A stretch of 64,000 bases of DNA, from assembly GCF_036421855.1 (NCBI RefSeq), contig NZ_JAZGOK010000003.1. One strand, written 5' to 3'. Each line of letters starts with the position of its first letter. The stretch's first letter is position 1. Positions 17,679-26,315 of the stretch are shown in pieces. This DNA comes from Georgenia_B sunbinii (GTDB taxonomy: Bacteria; Actinomycetota; Actinomycetes; Actinomycetales; Actinomycetaceae). The notes below the pieces were generated by a model. That model had not been told where the DNA came from. It saw nothing but the letters and a program-made list of their open reading frames with translations, and made no database searches. Both the position numbers and the translations under genes were made by a program.

Positions 17679-17685
17679 GCGGTGA

Positions 17686-18615
17686 TCAGTCCTCGCGCTG
17701 GACGTGCTCGAGGACGCGTGCGCCGTGTGTCGGCGCGGTGACGGTGAGGACGTCGTCGGCCACCTGCGCGGCGCGCAGCACGCTGGCGACGGACTGGGCG
17801 TGGGAGGCATCGATGCACAGCGCCGCGACCGTGGGCCCGGAGCCGGAGACCACGGCGGCGAGGGCGCCGGCACGGTCGGTGGCCGCGAGGACGTCGGCGA
17901 GCTCGGGACGCAGCTCGAGCGCCGCTTCCTCGAGGTCATTGGCAAGGTGCCGGGCGAGCTGGAGCGGGTCGCCGGCGCGCAGCGCGGCCAGCAGGTCGTC
18001 GTCGAGCTCGGGCGGCGCGGCGGTGCGCCCGCCGAGCTCGTCGAACTCCGCGAACACCGTCGGTGTCGCCGTCCCGCGGGCCTGGGTGGCCAGCACCCAG
18101 TGGTAGGTGCCGCTGCTCATCGCGGACGTGACGACGTCGCCGCGGCCGGTGCCGACGGCGGTGAGCCCGGTGAGGGCGAACGGGACGTCGGCGCCGAGCT
18201 GGCCGCCGAGCGCCACGAGCTCCGCGCGGTCGAGCCCCAGGCCCCACAGCTGGTCGCAGGCGAGCAGCGCCGCGGCGGCGTCAGCGGAGCCGCCGCCCAT
18301 GCCGCCACCGACGGGGACCCGCTTGACGATCTCCAGCTGCGCGCCGGCCGTGGCGCCGGTGGTCTCGCGCAGCAGCTCCGCCGCCCGTACCGCGAGGTTG
18401 GTGGCGTCGGTGGGAACGGCCGCGGCGCCGCGGCCGACGACGCTCAGCGTGAGCTCGCCGTCGGACGCGCCCGTCCGGGTCGCGGTGACGTCCTCGTAGA
18501 GGTCGACGGCCTGGAACACGGTGGCGAGCGGGTGGTAGCCGGTGCTGTCCGGCGCGCCGACCCGTAGCGCGAGGTTGATCTTCCCCGGGGCGCGTACGTG
18601 GACGGACTCGGTCAT
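17686..18615 (-). CDS. ispE: 4-diphosphocytidyl-2-C-methyl-D-erythritol kinase
   Basis: A 309-residue GHMP kinase of the MEP isoprenoid pathway, feeding the carotenoid and quinone precursors. The N-terminal APGKINLALRV holds the catalytic Lys. The ATP-binding glycine loop is VPVGGGMGGGSADAAAAL (about residues 105-122), and the C-terminal SGSGPTVAAL is the third GHMP motif. The start overlaps the rsmA stop by ATGA. The rsmA-ispE order is conserved in actinobacteria. Confidence 0.96.
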   Translation of the reverse strand: MTESVHVRAPGKINLALRVGAPDSTGYHPLATVFQAVDLYEDVTATRTGASDGELTLSVVGRGAAAVPTDATNLAVRAAELLRETTGATAGAQLEIVKRVPVGGGMGGGSADAAAALLACDQLWGLGLDRAELVALGGQLGADVPFALTGLTAVGTGRGDVVTSAMSSGTYHWVLATQARGTATPTVFAEFDELGGRTAAPPELDDDLLAALRAGDPLQLARHLANDLEEAALELRPELADVLAATDRAGALAAVVSGSGPTVAALCIDASHAQSVASVLRAAQVADDVLTVTAPTHGARVLEHVQRED

Positions 18616-19565
18616 CGAGCCTCCTGCGCCGCCGACGGCACGGGCCGGTGCTCGGCGATCCGGGCGAAGTCGACGATGCCGAGACGCTCGCCGCGCAGCG
18701 TCGGGTCCAGCCCGGCGGCGGTCACCGCCTCGGCGGCCAGCACCGGTGAACCTGCCCAGCCGGCCAGCGCGGACCGCAGCGTCTTGCGACGCTGCCCGAA
18801 GGCGGCGTCGACGACGGCGAACACCTCGGCGCGCCCCGCGGTGGTCGACGGCGGGTCGCGGCGCTCGAGCCTGACGAGCGCGGAGTCGACGTTGGGCACC
18901 GGCCAGAACACCGTCCGGCCGATCGTCGCCGAGCGCTGGGTGTCGGCGTACCAGGCGGCCTTGGCCGACGGCACCCCGTAGGTGCGCGAGCCCGGCGGCG
19001 CGGCGAGCCGGTCGGCGACCTCGGCCTGCACCATCACCAGACCGCTGCGCAGGCTCGGCATCCGCTCGAGGAGGGTGAGCAGGACGGGTACCGCGACGTT
19101 GTACGGCAGGTTGGCGACGAGCGCGTCCGGCGCGGCCGGTGTCCCGTCGGGCAGCGGGGGCAGCTCGGTGACCGCCATCGCGTCGGCCTCGACCACGGTC
19201 AGCCGGCCGGCGGCGTCCGGCATCCGTTGCGCGACGGTGCCGGGCAGCGCGGCGGCCAGCACCGGGTCGATCTCGATGGCGACGACGTGCGCGCCGGTCG
19301 CCAGCAGCGCCAGGGTGAGCGAGCCCAGTCCCGGCCCGACCTCGAGGACGACGTCGCCCGGGCCGGTACCGGCGATCCGCACGATCCGTCGAACGGTGCC
19401 GGCGTCGACGACGAAGTTCTGCCCGAGCGTCTTGGTCGGGCGGATGCCCAGCCGGGCGGCGAGCGCGCGGACGTCAGCGGGGCCGAGGAGTGCCGCCGGT
19501 GGCGGCGCCTCTCCGCTCACCCCGGCGGGCGGGGGCACCGGGGCGGCCGGCTGCGGGTCAGTCAC
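18612..19565 (-). CDS. rsmA: 16S rRNA (A1518/A1519) dimethyltransferase
   Basis: A 317-residue KsgA/RsmA enzyme. It has RPTKTLGQNFVVD (about residues 43-55), SAM motif I VVLEVGPGLGSLT and the catalytic NLPYNVAVPVL (N-L-P-Y). It dimethylates two adenines in helix 45 during small-subunit assembly. The GTG at 19565 leaves an Ala/Pro-rich N-terminal extension of about 35 residues. It overlaps ispE downstream. Confidence 0.96.
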   Translation of the reverse strand: MTDPQPAAPVPPPAGVSGEAPPPAALLGPADVRALAARLGIRPTKTLGQNFVVDAGTVRRIVRIAGTGPGDVVLEVGPGLGSLTLALLATGAHVVAIEIDPVLAAALPGTVAQRMPDAAGRLTVVEADAMAVTELPPLPDGTPAAPDALVANLPYNVAVPVLLTLLERMPSLRSGLVMVQAEVADRLAAPPGSRTYGVPSAKAAWYADTQRSATIGRTVFWPVPNVDSALVRLERRDPPSTTAGRAEVFAVVDAAFGQRRKTLRSALAGWAGSPVLAAEAVTAAGLDPTLRGERLGIVDFARIAEHRPVPSAAQEAR

Positions 19566-19602
19566 GTCCTCGAGCGTAGCCGCAACCACCGCAGGCGCCG
19601 AC

Positions 19603-19632
19603 GAGCCGCCGCGGCCGGGGCGGCGGCGGCTC
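19603..19632 (-). terminator. Hairpin between rpf1 and rsmA
   Basis: A 10-bp GAGCCGCCGC / GCGGCGGCTC stem with a 10-base loop lies just downstream of the rpf1 stop and 38 bases before rsmA. It may separate rpf1 from the rsmA-ispE pair, at least partly. Confidence 0.5.
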
Positions 19633-19648
19633 CTCGTCAGGCGGCGGC

Positions 19649-20938
19649 TCAGCGCAGCCCGAGGCTGGCCGAGCAGGCGGGCCACTGGCCCCAGCCGGAC
19701 CGGGCCTGGAGCGCCTGGGCGCGCTGGGTCTGCTCCGCGGGCGATGCCTGCGACGGCAGCCCGCTGCCGCCGACCGACTGCCAGGTGCCCACCGAGAACT
19801 GGTAGAGCCCGTGGTAGAGGCCGTTGGCACTGACGATGCTCGGGTTGCCACCGGACTCGCACTGCGCGAGGGACGCCCACACACCGCCGGAGACCCCGCC
19901 GCCGGAGGAGCCGGACGAACCGGAGTCCGAAGAGCCGGAGGACGACGAACCAGAAGACGAGGAACCAGAAGACGAGGAACCGGAGGACGACGAGCTCGAC
20001 GGGGCCGGGGTGCTGGGCCGCGCGACCGGACGCTCCTTGGTGCCGACCGCGACCACCCGTGCGACCGGCTCGCGCACGGTGACGTAGCTGCTGGGGTCGC
20101 TGACCGACTCGTCCTCGCCGGTGAGCACCGCCAGCCGGGCGCGCACCCGACGGCCCTCCTCGCCCTCCTCGACCACGCGGGTCTCGCCGACGTAGAGGGA
20201 GTCGTCCTGCCGCTCGGTGGTGTCGAACGGGATGGACTCGGCGTCCGCGCGCAGGGTGTGGGCCACCCGCGTGACGATCAGCTGCGCGACGCCGTCGTTG
20301 CCGGTGGTGACGACGGCGTCGTCGAGCTTGCCGAGGGTCACCTCCGCGAGGGCGAGGACGTCGTCGACGTGAGCCTCGTCCTTCGGCGTCACCCGGATCG
20401 TCTCGCCGTCGACGACGACGTCGACCGGCTCACCGTCGACGAGCGGCATGTCCAGCGCGCGGCGGGTGCCGTCCAGCGACCGGGAGGCGGCCACCGTGAC
20501 GGCACGGCCGGCCTCACCGACGGTGTGGATGGCGTCCGCGGTCGTCTGCGCGGTGGTCCACACCTCGCGCGGCTCCCCGTTGACGTCCACCTGGATCTGT
20601 TGCGCGGAGCGCACGACGACGAGCGCGCCGTCATGCAGCGGCTCCTGCGGGGCGGGCCCGACGGCGTCGTGCTCCCCGGGCTCGATGTCCTGCTCGGTGA
20701 GCAACCCGTCGACCGAACCGGCGAAAGTCGTCACCGTGGTCTGCACACCGTCGATGTCGAGCTCGACGGTCTTGTGCGCGGTGGCGACGGCCACGCCACC
20801 ACCGATGAGCATCGGGACCGCGACCAGCCCGGCGACGAGGGCGCGGCGCCGGCGGCGGGGGCGGGCAGCCGACTGGTCGTCGAGCGACGGCGTCGGCTCG
20901 GGGTAGAGGTTCTCGGGCACGGCTGGAGTCGAGGGCAC
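19649..20938 (-). CDS. RpfB-like resuscitation-promoting factor
   Basis: A 429-residue secreted or membrane-anchored muralytic protein. One helix (about residues 34-54) is followed by DUF348 repeats, a G5 domain (about 240-315), a Ser/Gly linker built of SSSSGS units (about 325-350) and the C-terminal Rpf transglycosylase-like domain with WASLAQCESGGNPSIVSANG and its catalytic Glu. The GTG at 20938 matches the GTGCCC start of the neighbouring paralogue. It cleaves peptidoglycan and promotes exit from dormancy in related species. Standard rpfB-rsmA-ispE synteny. Confidence 0.9.
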   Translation of the reverse strand: MPSTPAVPENLYPEPTPSLDDQSAARPRRRRRALVAGLVAVPMLIGGGVAVATAHKTVELDIDGVQTTVTTFAGSVDGLLTEQDIEPGEHDAVGPAPQEPLHDGALVVVRSAQQIQVDVNGEPREVWTTAQTTADAIHTVGEAGRAVTVAASRSLDGTRRALDMPLVDGEPVDVVVDGETIRVTPKDEAHVDDVLALAEVTLGKLDDAVVTTGNDGVAQLIVTRVAHTLRADAESIPFDTTERQDDSLYVGETRVVEEGEEGRRVRARLAVLTGEDESVSDPSSYVTVREPVARVVAVGTKERPVARPSTPAPSSSSSSGSSSSGSSSSGSSSSGSSDSGSSGSSGGGVSGGVWASLAQCESGGNPSIVSANGLYHGLYQFSVGTWQSVGGSGLPSQASPAEQTQRAQALQARSGWGQWPACSASLGLR

Positions 20939-21084
20939 AGGATTCCTTGGGTAGCAGGTCCGGCACAGACGAGGGCCTGACGGAGAGCTGGGCCCGGAGG
21001 GTGCGCGGCGAGTGCGCGCACTGTCTGATCCGGCGGTGAGTCGCGGGCAGCGACCGGGGCCTCGCCAGAGACCCGCCAACGAAT

Positions 21085-21100
21085 GTAACCGGATCGTTAC
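21085..21100 (-). promoter_or_regulatory. GTNAC-repeat box upstream of rpf1 (MtrA-like)
   Basis: The minus strand reads GTAACG-ATCCG-GTTACA, two GTNAC elements 11 bases apart (also an inverted repeat GTAAC/GTTAC), 147 bases before the rpf1 GTG. A matching box precedes rpf2. The pattern resembles binding sites of the MtrA response regulator, which controls rpf and cell-wall hydrolase genes in mycobacteria and streptomycetes; the assignment is by resemblance only. Confidence 0.5.
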
Positions 21101-21147
21101 GCGTCGGTCTACGTGAGGTCGCTCACGCGGGGTAGCGGGTCAGTGGA

Positions 21148-22218
21148 TCAGTACCAACCGCGGGCGTGGCTGTGAGAGAGCGCACCGCACGGGGTGCCGT
21201 AGCGGCCGGCGATGTAGTCCAGCCCCCAGGTGATCTGGGTGGCCGGGTTGGTCCGCCAGTCGGAACCGGCCGAGGCCATCTTCGACCCCGGCAGCGACTG
21301 TGGGATGCCGTAGGCGCCCGAGCTCGGGTTCTCGGCGGTGGTCCGCCAGTTCGACTCGCGCTCCCACAGCTGGTCGAGGCACTGGAACTGGTCGCCGCCC
21401 CAGCCGCGGGCGCCGGCCAGCTCGGCGCCGATCGCGCGGGTGTCGCCGCTGCTGAAGGTGGGGACAGGTGCGTCGCCGGACGAGCCCGAGGAGCTGCTGC
21501 TGGACGCGGCGGGGGGCGCGACCGGCTCCGGCTCCGGCTCTGGCTCGGCGGTGCCGACCCGGATGACCTCGTCGACCCGCTCGCTGAGCACCGCGCGGGC
21601 GATGACCTCGCGGTCCTCCTCGCCCTCGCCGCGGCGAGTGATCCGCACGGTCGTGGCGGTGACGCCGTCGACGCCCTCGGTGAGGACCTCCCGCTCGCCC
21701 GTGAGGAGCGAGCCGTCCTCCTCCTCGATGGTCTCGAACGGGTCGGTGTCGGTCTCGTGCCGGTCGTGCGCCACGACCGAGGTGATCGCGATCGTCATGC
21801 CCGGCGAGAGCCGCTGGCCCATGGGCACCGACACCACGTCGTCGGCGTCGACGAGCACGCCGGCCTCGAGCAGCGCCTCGGCAACCGTCGTCGCCGAGGT
21901 CGTCAGCTGCTGCGGCTCGCCGTCGACGACGATCTCGATCGCGGCGCCGGGCAGCGGGACCCGGGACTCGAAGCGGGAGGCGACGGCGGAGCCGGCCGCG
22001 TGCCGCTCGACGGCGTCGCCCCGGCCCTCGAAGGCGGCGGCGGTCACCGGCGCGAGCGGCTGGGTCGTCGTCGACGGGGTCGCGACGGCGAAGGCGAGGG
22101 TGCCGCCGACGATGGCGGTGAGCACCGCGCCGCGCAGGCCGCGGCGGGCGGCGTGCTGCAGGCGGTGGGCGGGCGGAACGACCTCACGGTGTCTCGCCCG
22201 GGGTTCGAGATCGGGCAC
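21148..22218 (-). CDS. G5-domain transglycosylase (second Rpf-like wall hydrolase)
   Basis: A 356-residue exported protein paralogous in layout to rpf1. It has an N-terminal helix (about residues 25-45), DUF348-type segments, a G5 domain (about 180-245), a short Pro/Glu and Ser linker and a C-terminal lytic-transglycosylase-like domain. The catalytic Glu lies in LDQLWERESNW, followed by GIPQSLPGSKMASAG. This domain is SLT-like and differs from the Rpf-type domain of rpf1, so the pair is functionally diversified. The GTG start is at 22218. Confidence 0.85.
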   Translation of the reverse strand: MPDLEPRARHREVVPPAHRLQHAARRGLRGAVLTAIVGGTLAFAVATPSTTTQPLAPVTAAAFEGRGDAVERHAAGSAVASRFESRVPLPGAAIEIVVDGEPQQLTTSATTVAEALLEAGVLVDADDVVSVPMGQRLSPGMTIAITSVVAHDRHETDTDPFETIEEEDGSLLTGEREVLTEGVDGVTATTVRITRRGEGEEDREVIARAVLSERVDEVIRVGTAEPEPEPEPVAPPAASSSSSSGSSGDAPVPTFSSGDTRAIGAELAGARGWGGDQFQCLDQLWERESNWRTTAENPSSGAYGIPQSLPGSKMASAGSDWRTNPATQITWGLDYIAGRYGTPCGALSHSHARGWY

Positions 22219-22288
22219 GGCTGGTCCTGTCTGAGGGAGGGCGCCCGGCCGACGACGTCGACCGAGCGTGACTGACCTGTGGTAGACC

Positions 22289-22304
22289 GTAACCGATTCG
22301 TGAC
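22289..22304 (-). promoter_or_regulatory. GTNAC-repeat box upstream of rpf2 (MtrA-like)
   Basis: The minus strand reads GTCACG-AATCG-GTTACG, the same 11-base-spaced GTNAC arrangement as the rpf1 box, 71 bases before the rpf2 GTG. Its recurrence at both paralogues suggests one shared regulator. Confidence 0.5.
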
Positions 22305-22347
22305 CTGATCCCAAGTGCCGATCGGGCAGCGGTGGACGCCGAGAGTG

Positions 22348-23262
22348 CTACCAGGTGCCGTAGACGGCCTCGGTGGTGGCGGTCAGCTGGTGGCACAGCC
22401 GGGTGAGGTCGGTGCCGGTCTCCTCGGCCAGCCGGCGGACGGTCAGCGGCATGAGGTACGGGCCGTTGGGCCGGCCCCGGTAGGGCGCGGCGGTGAGGTA
22501 GGGCGCATCGGTCTCGACAAGCAGCAGCTCGACCGGCACCTCGCGCAGCGCCGCCCGGAGCGGGTCGTTGGCCTTGAAGGTCACCGGGCCGGCGACCGAG
22601 AGGTACCAGCCGTGCTCGGCGCAGCGCCGGGCCAGCTCCACGTCTCCGGAGAAGCAGTGGAACACCGTCCGGGCGGGGGCGCCGTCGGTGAGGAGGACGT
22701 CGACGACGTCGGCGTGCGCCTCCCGGTCGTGGATCTGCACCGGCAGGTCGAGCTCCTTGGCCAGCGCGAGGTGGGCCCGGAAGGACTCCCGCTGCACCCG
22801 CCGGGCCTGCTCCCCGCCCCGGAAGAAGTCGAGGCCGGTCTCGCCGATCGCCCGGACCCGCTCGTCGCGGGCAAGCTCGGCGACCCGGGCGACGGCGTCG
22901 TCCAGGGACGTCTCGTGGCGCGGCGCGACGGCGGGGTCCAGGCCGTCCGGCGCGACCTCCCGGATGCCGGCGTGGAGCGGCGCCTCGTTCGGGTGGATCG
23001 CCAGCGAGGCGACGACCTGCGGGTGCTCGTGGGCCAGCGCGACGCTCGGCGCGAGGGTGTCGAGGTCGCAGCCGACCTGCACCATCCGGGTGACGCCCAC
23101 CTCAGCGGCACGTGCGAGGTGCTCCGCGACGCTCAGCGGCGCCATGCCGTCCCGGACGCCCGGGTCGTCGTCGGCGCCCACCGGGAAGTGGGTGTGGTTG
23201 TCGATGACCGGTGCGGGCAGCGGCTCCGGGACCGGTGGCCAGCCGCGCTCCTTGCGGCTCAC
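22348..23262 (-). CDS. tatD: TatD-family metal-dependent DNase
   Basis: A 304-residue TIM-barrel hydrolase. Metal ligands are visible in VIDNHTHFP (about residues 19-27), IGETGLDFFRG, PVQIHDREAH, VFHCFSGD and LLVETDAPYL. TatD proteins are 3'-5' exonucleases or D-aminoacyl-hydrolase-like enzymes. The GTG at 23262 overlaps the metG stop, giving the widespread metG-tatD pair. Gram-positive members average about 260-300 residues. Confidence 0.93.
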   Translation of the reverse strand: MSRKERGWPPVPEPLPAPVIDNHTHFPVGADDDPGVRDGMAPLSVAEHLARAAEVGVTRMVQVGCDLDTLAPSVALAHEHPQVVASLAIHPNEAPLHAGIREVAPDGLDPAVAPRHETSLDDAVARVAELARDERVRAIGETGLDFFRGGEQARRVQRESFRAHLALAKELDLPVQIHDREAHADVVDVLLTDGAPARTVFHCFSGDVELARRCAEHGWYLSVAGPVTFKANDPLRAALREVPVELLLVETDAPYLTAAPYRGRPNGPYLMPLTVRRLAEETGTDLTRLCHQLTATTEAVYGTW

Positions 23263-25058
23263 GGCTCGACGCCGAGGCGGGTGAGCTCCTCGGCGACGAT
23301 CGAGTCGTCGAGCTTGGTGAAGATCGGCGCCGGCTTGCCGACCGGCTCCCCCACCCGGACCGGGCGCTGCCCCCACGTCGGCACCCCGGAGTAGTCGCCG
23401 GTGATGACCGGGTAGCCCGGCCCGCCGTCGAGGTCCTCGACCTCCTCGAGCCGCGGCAGCGGGGCGACGTCGCCGGTACCGCCGATGGCGGCGTCGACGG
23501 CGTTGGCGCTGTGCGGCAGGAACGGGCTGAGCATGATGTTGAGGTCGCTGACCGCCTGCACGGCGACGTGGAGGATGGTCGCGCGGCGCTCCTGCTGCCC
23601 CTCGTCCTTGAGCTTGTAGGGCTCGGTGGCGGTGATGTACTTGTTCGCCTCGCCCACGAGGCGCATCACCTCGCCGAGCGCGGCACGCTGACGGTGCCGG
23701 CCGATGAGGTCGCCGACGGCGTCGAAGCCGGCGGCGATCTGCTGCTGCAGCGCGCGGTCGACCTCGGTGAGCTCGCCGACGGCCGGCACCTGCCCGACGT
23801 TCTTGTGGATCATCGACGCGGTCCGGTTGACGAGGTTGCCCCACCCGGCGACGAGCTCGCCGTTGGTGCGGTTGAGGAACTCCGCCCAGGTGAAGTCGCT
23901 GTCGTGGGTCTCCGGCCCGGCCGCGGAGATGAAGTAGCGCAGGGCGTCGGGCTGATAGCGCTCGAGCACGTCACGCACGTAGATGACGACGCCGCGCGAG
24001 GAGGAGAACTTCTTGCCCTCCATGGTGAGGAACTCGCTGGAGACGACCTCGGTGGGCAGGTTGAGCTCGCCGTAGACGCCCCGGGTACCGCCACGGGAGC
24101 CCTCGCCGTTGTGGGCGAGCATCTCCGCGGGCCAGATCTGGGAGTGGAAGACGATGTTGTCCTTGCCCATGAAGTAGTACGACAGTGCCTCGGGGTCGTT
24201 CCACCACTGGCGCCAGGCCTCGGGGTCCCCCGTGCGTCGCGCCCACTCGATCGAGGCCGACAGGTAGCCGATGACGGCGTCGAACCACACGTACAACCGC
24301 TTGGCAGGGTCCTCGCGCCAGCCGTCGAGCGGCACCGGGATGCCCCAGTCGATGTCGCGGGTCATCGCCCGCGGCCTGATCTCCTCGAGGATGTTCTGGG
24401 AGAAGCGGATGACGTTGGGCCGCCACGTGCCCGACGCCTCGCGGCCGTCGAGCCACTCGGCGAGCGCGTCAGCGAGCGCCGGCAGGTCGAGGAAGAAGTG
24501 CTGGGTCGAGACGAACTCCGGCGTCTCGCCGTTGATCCGCGAGTGCGGGTCGATGAGGTCGGTGGGGTCGAGCTGGTTGCCGCAGTTGTCGCACTGGTCG
24601 CCACGGGCCCCGGTGTACTTGCAGATCGGGCAGGTGCCCTCGATGTAGCGGTCGGGCAGCGTGCGGCCGGTCGACGGGGAGATCGCGCTCTCGGTGGTCT
24701 GCTCGACCATGTAGCCGTTGGCGTGGACCGCTTGGAACATCTCCTGGACGACGGCGTAGTGGTTGGACGTCGTCGTCCGCGTGAACAGGTCGTAGGAGAG
24801 CCCGAGCGCGACGAGGTCCTCGACGATGAGCCGGTTGTTGCGGTCCGCGAGCTCCTTGGCGCTGACCCCCGCGGCGTCGGCGGCGACGAGGATCGGCGTG
24901 CCGTGCTCGTCGGTGCCCGAGACCATGAGGACGTCGTGGCCGGCCATGCGCATGTAGCGGGAGAAGACGTCCGAGGGGACACCGAAGCCGGCCACGTGCC
25001 CGATGTGCCGCGGGCCGGAGGCGTAGGGCCAGGCCACCGCCGAGAGAATATGCGTCAT
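23259..25058 (-). CDS. metG: Methionyl-tRNA synthetase
   Basis: A 599-residue class I synthetase. The HIGH motif is RHIGHVAGF (about residues 16-24). A zinc knuckle CPICKYTGARGDQCDNCG (about 143-160) has all four Cys. The KMSKS loop is KFSSSRG (about 350-356), a common actinobacterial variant. The anticodon-binding helical domain follows, and no C-terminal tRNA-binding domain is present. The 80-base region upstream shows no T-box features. Confidence 0.97.
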   Translation of the reverse strand: MTHILSAVAWPYASGPRHIGHVAGFGVPSDVFSRYMRMAGHDVLMVSGTDEHGTPILVAADAAGVSAKELADRNNRLIVEDLVALGLSYDLFTRTTTSNHYAVVQEMFQAVHANGYMVEQTTESAISPSTGRTLPDRYIEGTCPICKYTGARGDQCDNCGNQLDPTDLIDPHSRINGETPEFVSTQHFFLDLPALADALAEWLDGREASGTWRPNVIRFSQNILEEIRPRAMTRDIDWGIPVPLDGWREDPAKRLYVWFDAVIGYLSASIEWARRTGDPEAWRQWWNDPEALSYYFMGKDNIVFHSQIWPAEMLAHNGEGSRGGTRGVYGELNLPTEVVSSEFLTMEGKKFSSSRGVVIYVRDVLERYQPDALRYFISAAGPETHDSDFTWAEFLNRTNGELVAGWGNLVNRTASMIHKNVGQVPAVGELTEVDRALQQQIAAGFDAVGDLIGRHRQRAALGEVMRLVGEANKYITATEPYKLKDEGQQERRATILHVAVQAVSDLNIMLSPFLPHSANAVDAAIGGTGDVAPLPRLEEVEDLDGGPGYPVITGDYSGVPTWGQRPVRVGEPVGKPAPIFTKLDDSIVAEELTRLGVEP

Positions 25059-25138
25059 GGCGCCAGCCTAGTTGCGCCGTGCCGGTTCGCGTCGGCCCGG
25101 CCCGGCCGGTGGGCACCGGGACGCCGCCCGCGCTGCCC

Positions 25139-25732
25139 TCACCGGGCGGTGGAGGCGACCATCTCGACGCCGGCCGCGCGCAGCTCTTCGCGGGCGGCGG
25201 CGCCCTGCTCGGGGCTGACCGGCACGGTGAGGTCGGTGAGCACCCGCGCCGCCATCCCGAGCCGCACCGCGTCCAGCGCCGTCTCCTTGACGCAGTGCGA
25301 CTCCACGAGACCGACGACGTCGACCGCCCTCACCCCGTCGAGGACCTGCGCGAGCGTCCGGCCCTCGGCGTCGGTGCCCTCGAACCCGGAGTACGCGGCG
25401 GCGTACTCGCCCTTGCGCACCGCGGCGTCGGCGCCCAGGTCCGCCAGCGCCGGGTGGAGCTCGGCCTCCGCGGTGCCGGCGATACCGTGCGGCGGCCAGG
25501 TGTCGATGAAGTCCGGCTCGGCCGGCGGCCGCGCGAAGTGCCGGCCGGGGTCGATGTGCCAGTCCTGGGTGGTGACGACGAGCGCGTACTCCGACCGGTG
25601 CGCGGCGACGAAGTCGGCGATCGCCTCGCACACCGCGTTCGCACCGGGTGACGGCAGCGCGCCGCCCTCGCAGAACGTCGGCTGGGCGTCGACGACGAGC
25701 AGGGCGCGGGTCTGGTCTGACATGCCACTCAT
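25139..25732 (-). CDS. pncA: Nicotinamidase (isochorismatase-family)
   Basis: A 197-residue (or 194 if started at 25723) PncA-type amidohydrolase turning nicotinamide into nicotinate for NAD salvage. The catalytic triad is Asp in LLVVDAQPTF, Lys in AAVRKGEYA and Cys in LVESHCVKETA. The metal site TQDWHIDPGRHF (Asp-x-His ... His) is intact. It sits alone between metG and a divergent usp gene. Confidence 0.9.
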   Translation of the reverse strand: MSGMSDQTRALLVVDAQPTFCEGGALPSPGANAVCEAIADFVAAHRSEYALVVTTQDWHIDPGRHFARPPAEPDFIDTWPPHGIAGTAEAELHPALADLGADAAVRKGEYAAAYSGFEGTDAEGRTLAQVLDGVRAVDVVGLVESHCVKETALDAVRLGMAARVLTDLTVPVSPEQGAAAREELRAAGVEMVASTAR

Positions 25733-25808
25733 CGTGGCAGACCAGGCGACGCCACAGCCACCCTCCAGAACCCTGCCACGGCGCGCCGTTCCGCCCTAGA
25801 CTCCTGCC

Positions 25809-26297
25809 ATGGCGGCGACACCGGGGACGAGCAGCTGGACGATGGCGGGCATCGACACCGCCGTGCAGCTCACCGGTGGTGTGCTCGTCGGTGACGACGG
25901 GTCCCCGACCGCCACGCGGGCGCTGCGCTACGCCGTCGAGGAGGCCGCCCGCCGGGGCGTCGCCGTCCATGCGGTCCGCGCCTGGACCATCCCGACGGCG
26001 GTACGTCCGCCGGACGCCCCGTTCGGGACCACGCCGTCGGTCGTCGAGCTGCAGGACGCCACCGCTGCCGAGGTGCGGCGCCGGCTGGCCGAGGCGATCG
26101 GCGACCGGGACGACGTCACCGGCGAGGCCCACGCCGTCCACGGCCGGCCCGACCGGGTGCTCATCGCCGCCGCGGAGCACGCCGACGTGCTCGTCGTCGG
26201 CACCCGGGGCCGTTCGAAGATCGGCACCTTGCTCGTGGGGTCGATCGCGGCGGCCTGCATCCGCGAGGCACCGGTGCCGGTGATCGTCGCCCGGTAG
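25809..26297 (+). CDS. Universal stress protein (UspA family)
   Basis: A 162-residue single-domain Usp. The ATP-binding signature GTRGRSKIGTLLVGSIA (about residues 137-153) fits the G-2x-G-9x-G-S pattern, so it is probably of the nucleotide-binding type. The first strand GVLVGDDGSPTATRAL is also typical. It is monocistronic and ends 18 bases from the convergent rsmI. Confidence 0.9.
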   Translation: MAATPGTSSWTMAGIDTAVQLTGGVLVGDDGSPTATRALRYAVEEAARRGVAVHAVRAWTIPTAVRPPDAPFGTTPSVVELQDATAAEVRRRLAEAIGDRDDVTGEAHAVHGRPDRVLIAAAEHADVLVVGTRGRSKIGTLLVGSIAAACIREAPVPVIVAR

Positions 26298-26315
26298 CGC
26301 CGTGCTCCGCTCGGG

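Noticed and set aside
20939..21084. c-di-AMP (ydaO-type) riboswitch in the rpf1 leader
   Set aside because: Many actinobacterial rpf genes carry one, but I could not place its conserved core in this 146-base leader or in the rpf2 leader.
25059..25138. T-box leader upstream of metG
   Set aside because: The gap is only 80 bases and shows no T-box core or specifier stem.
23211..25799. Long plus-strand open frame antisense to metG
   Set aside because: metG is unambiguous on the other strand; the antisense product has no recognisable domain.
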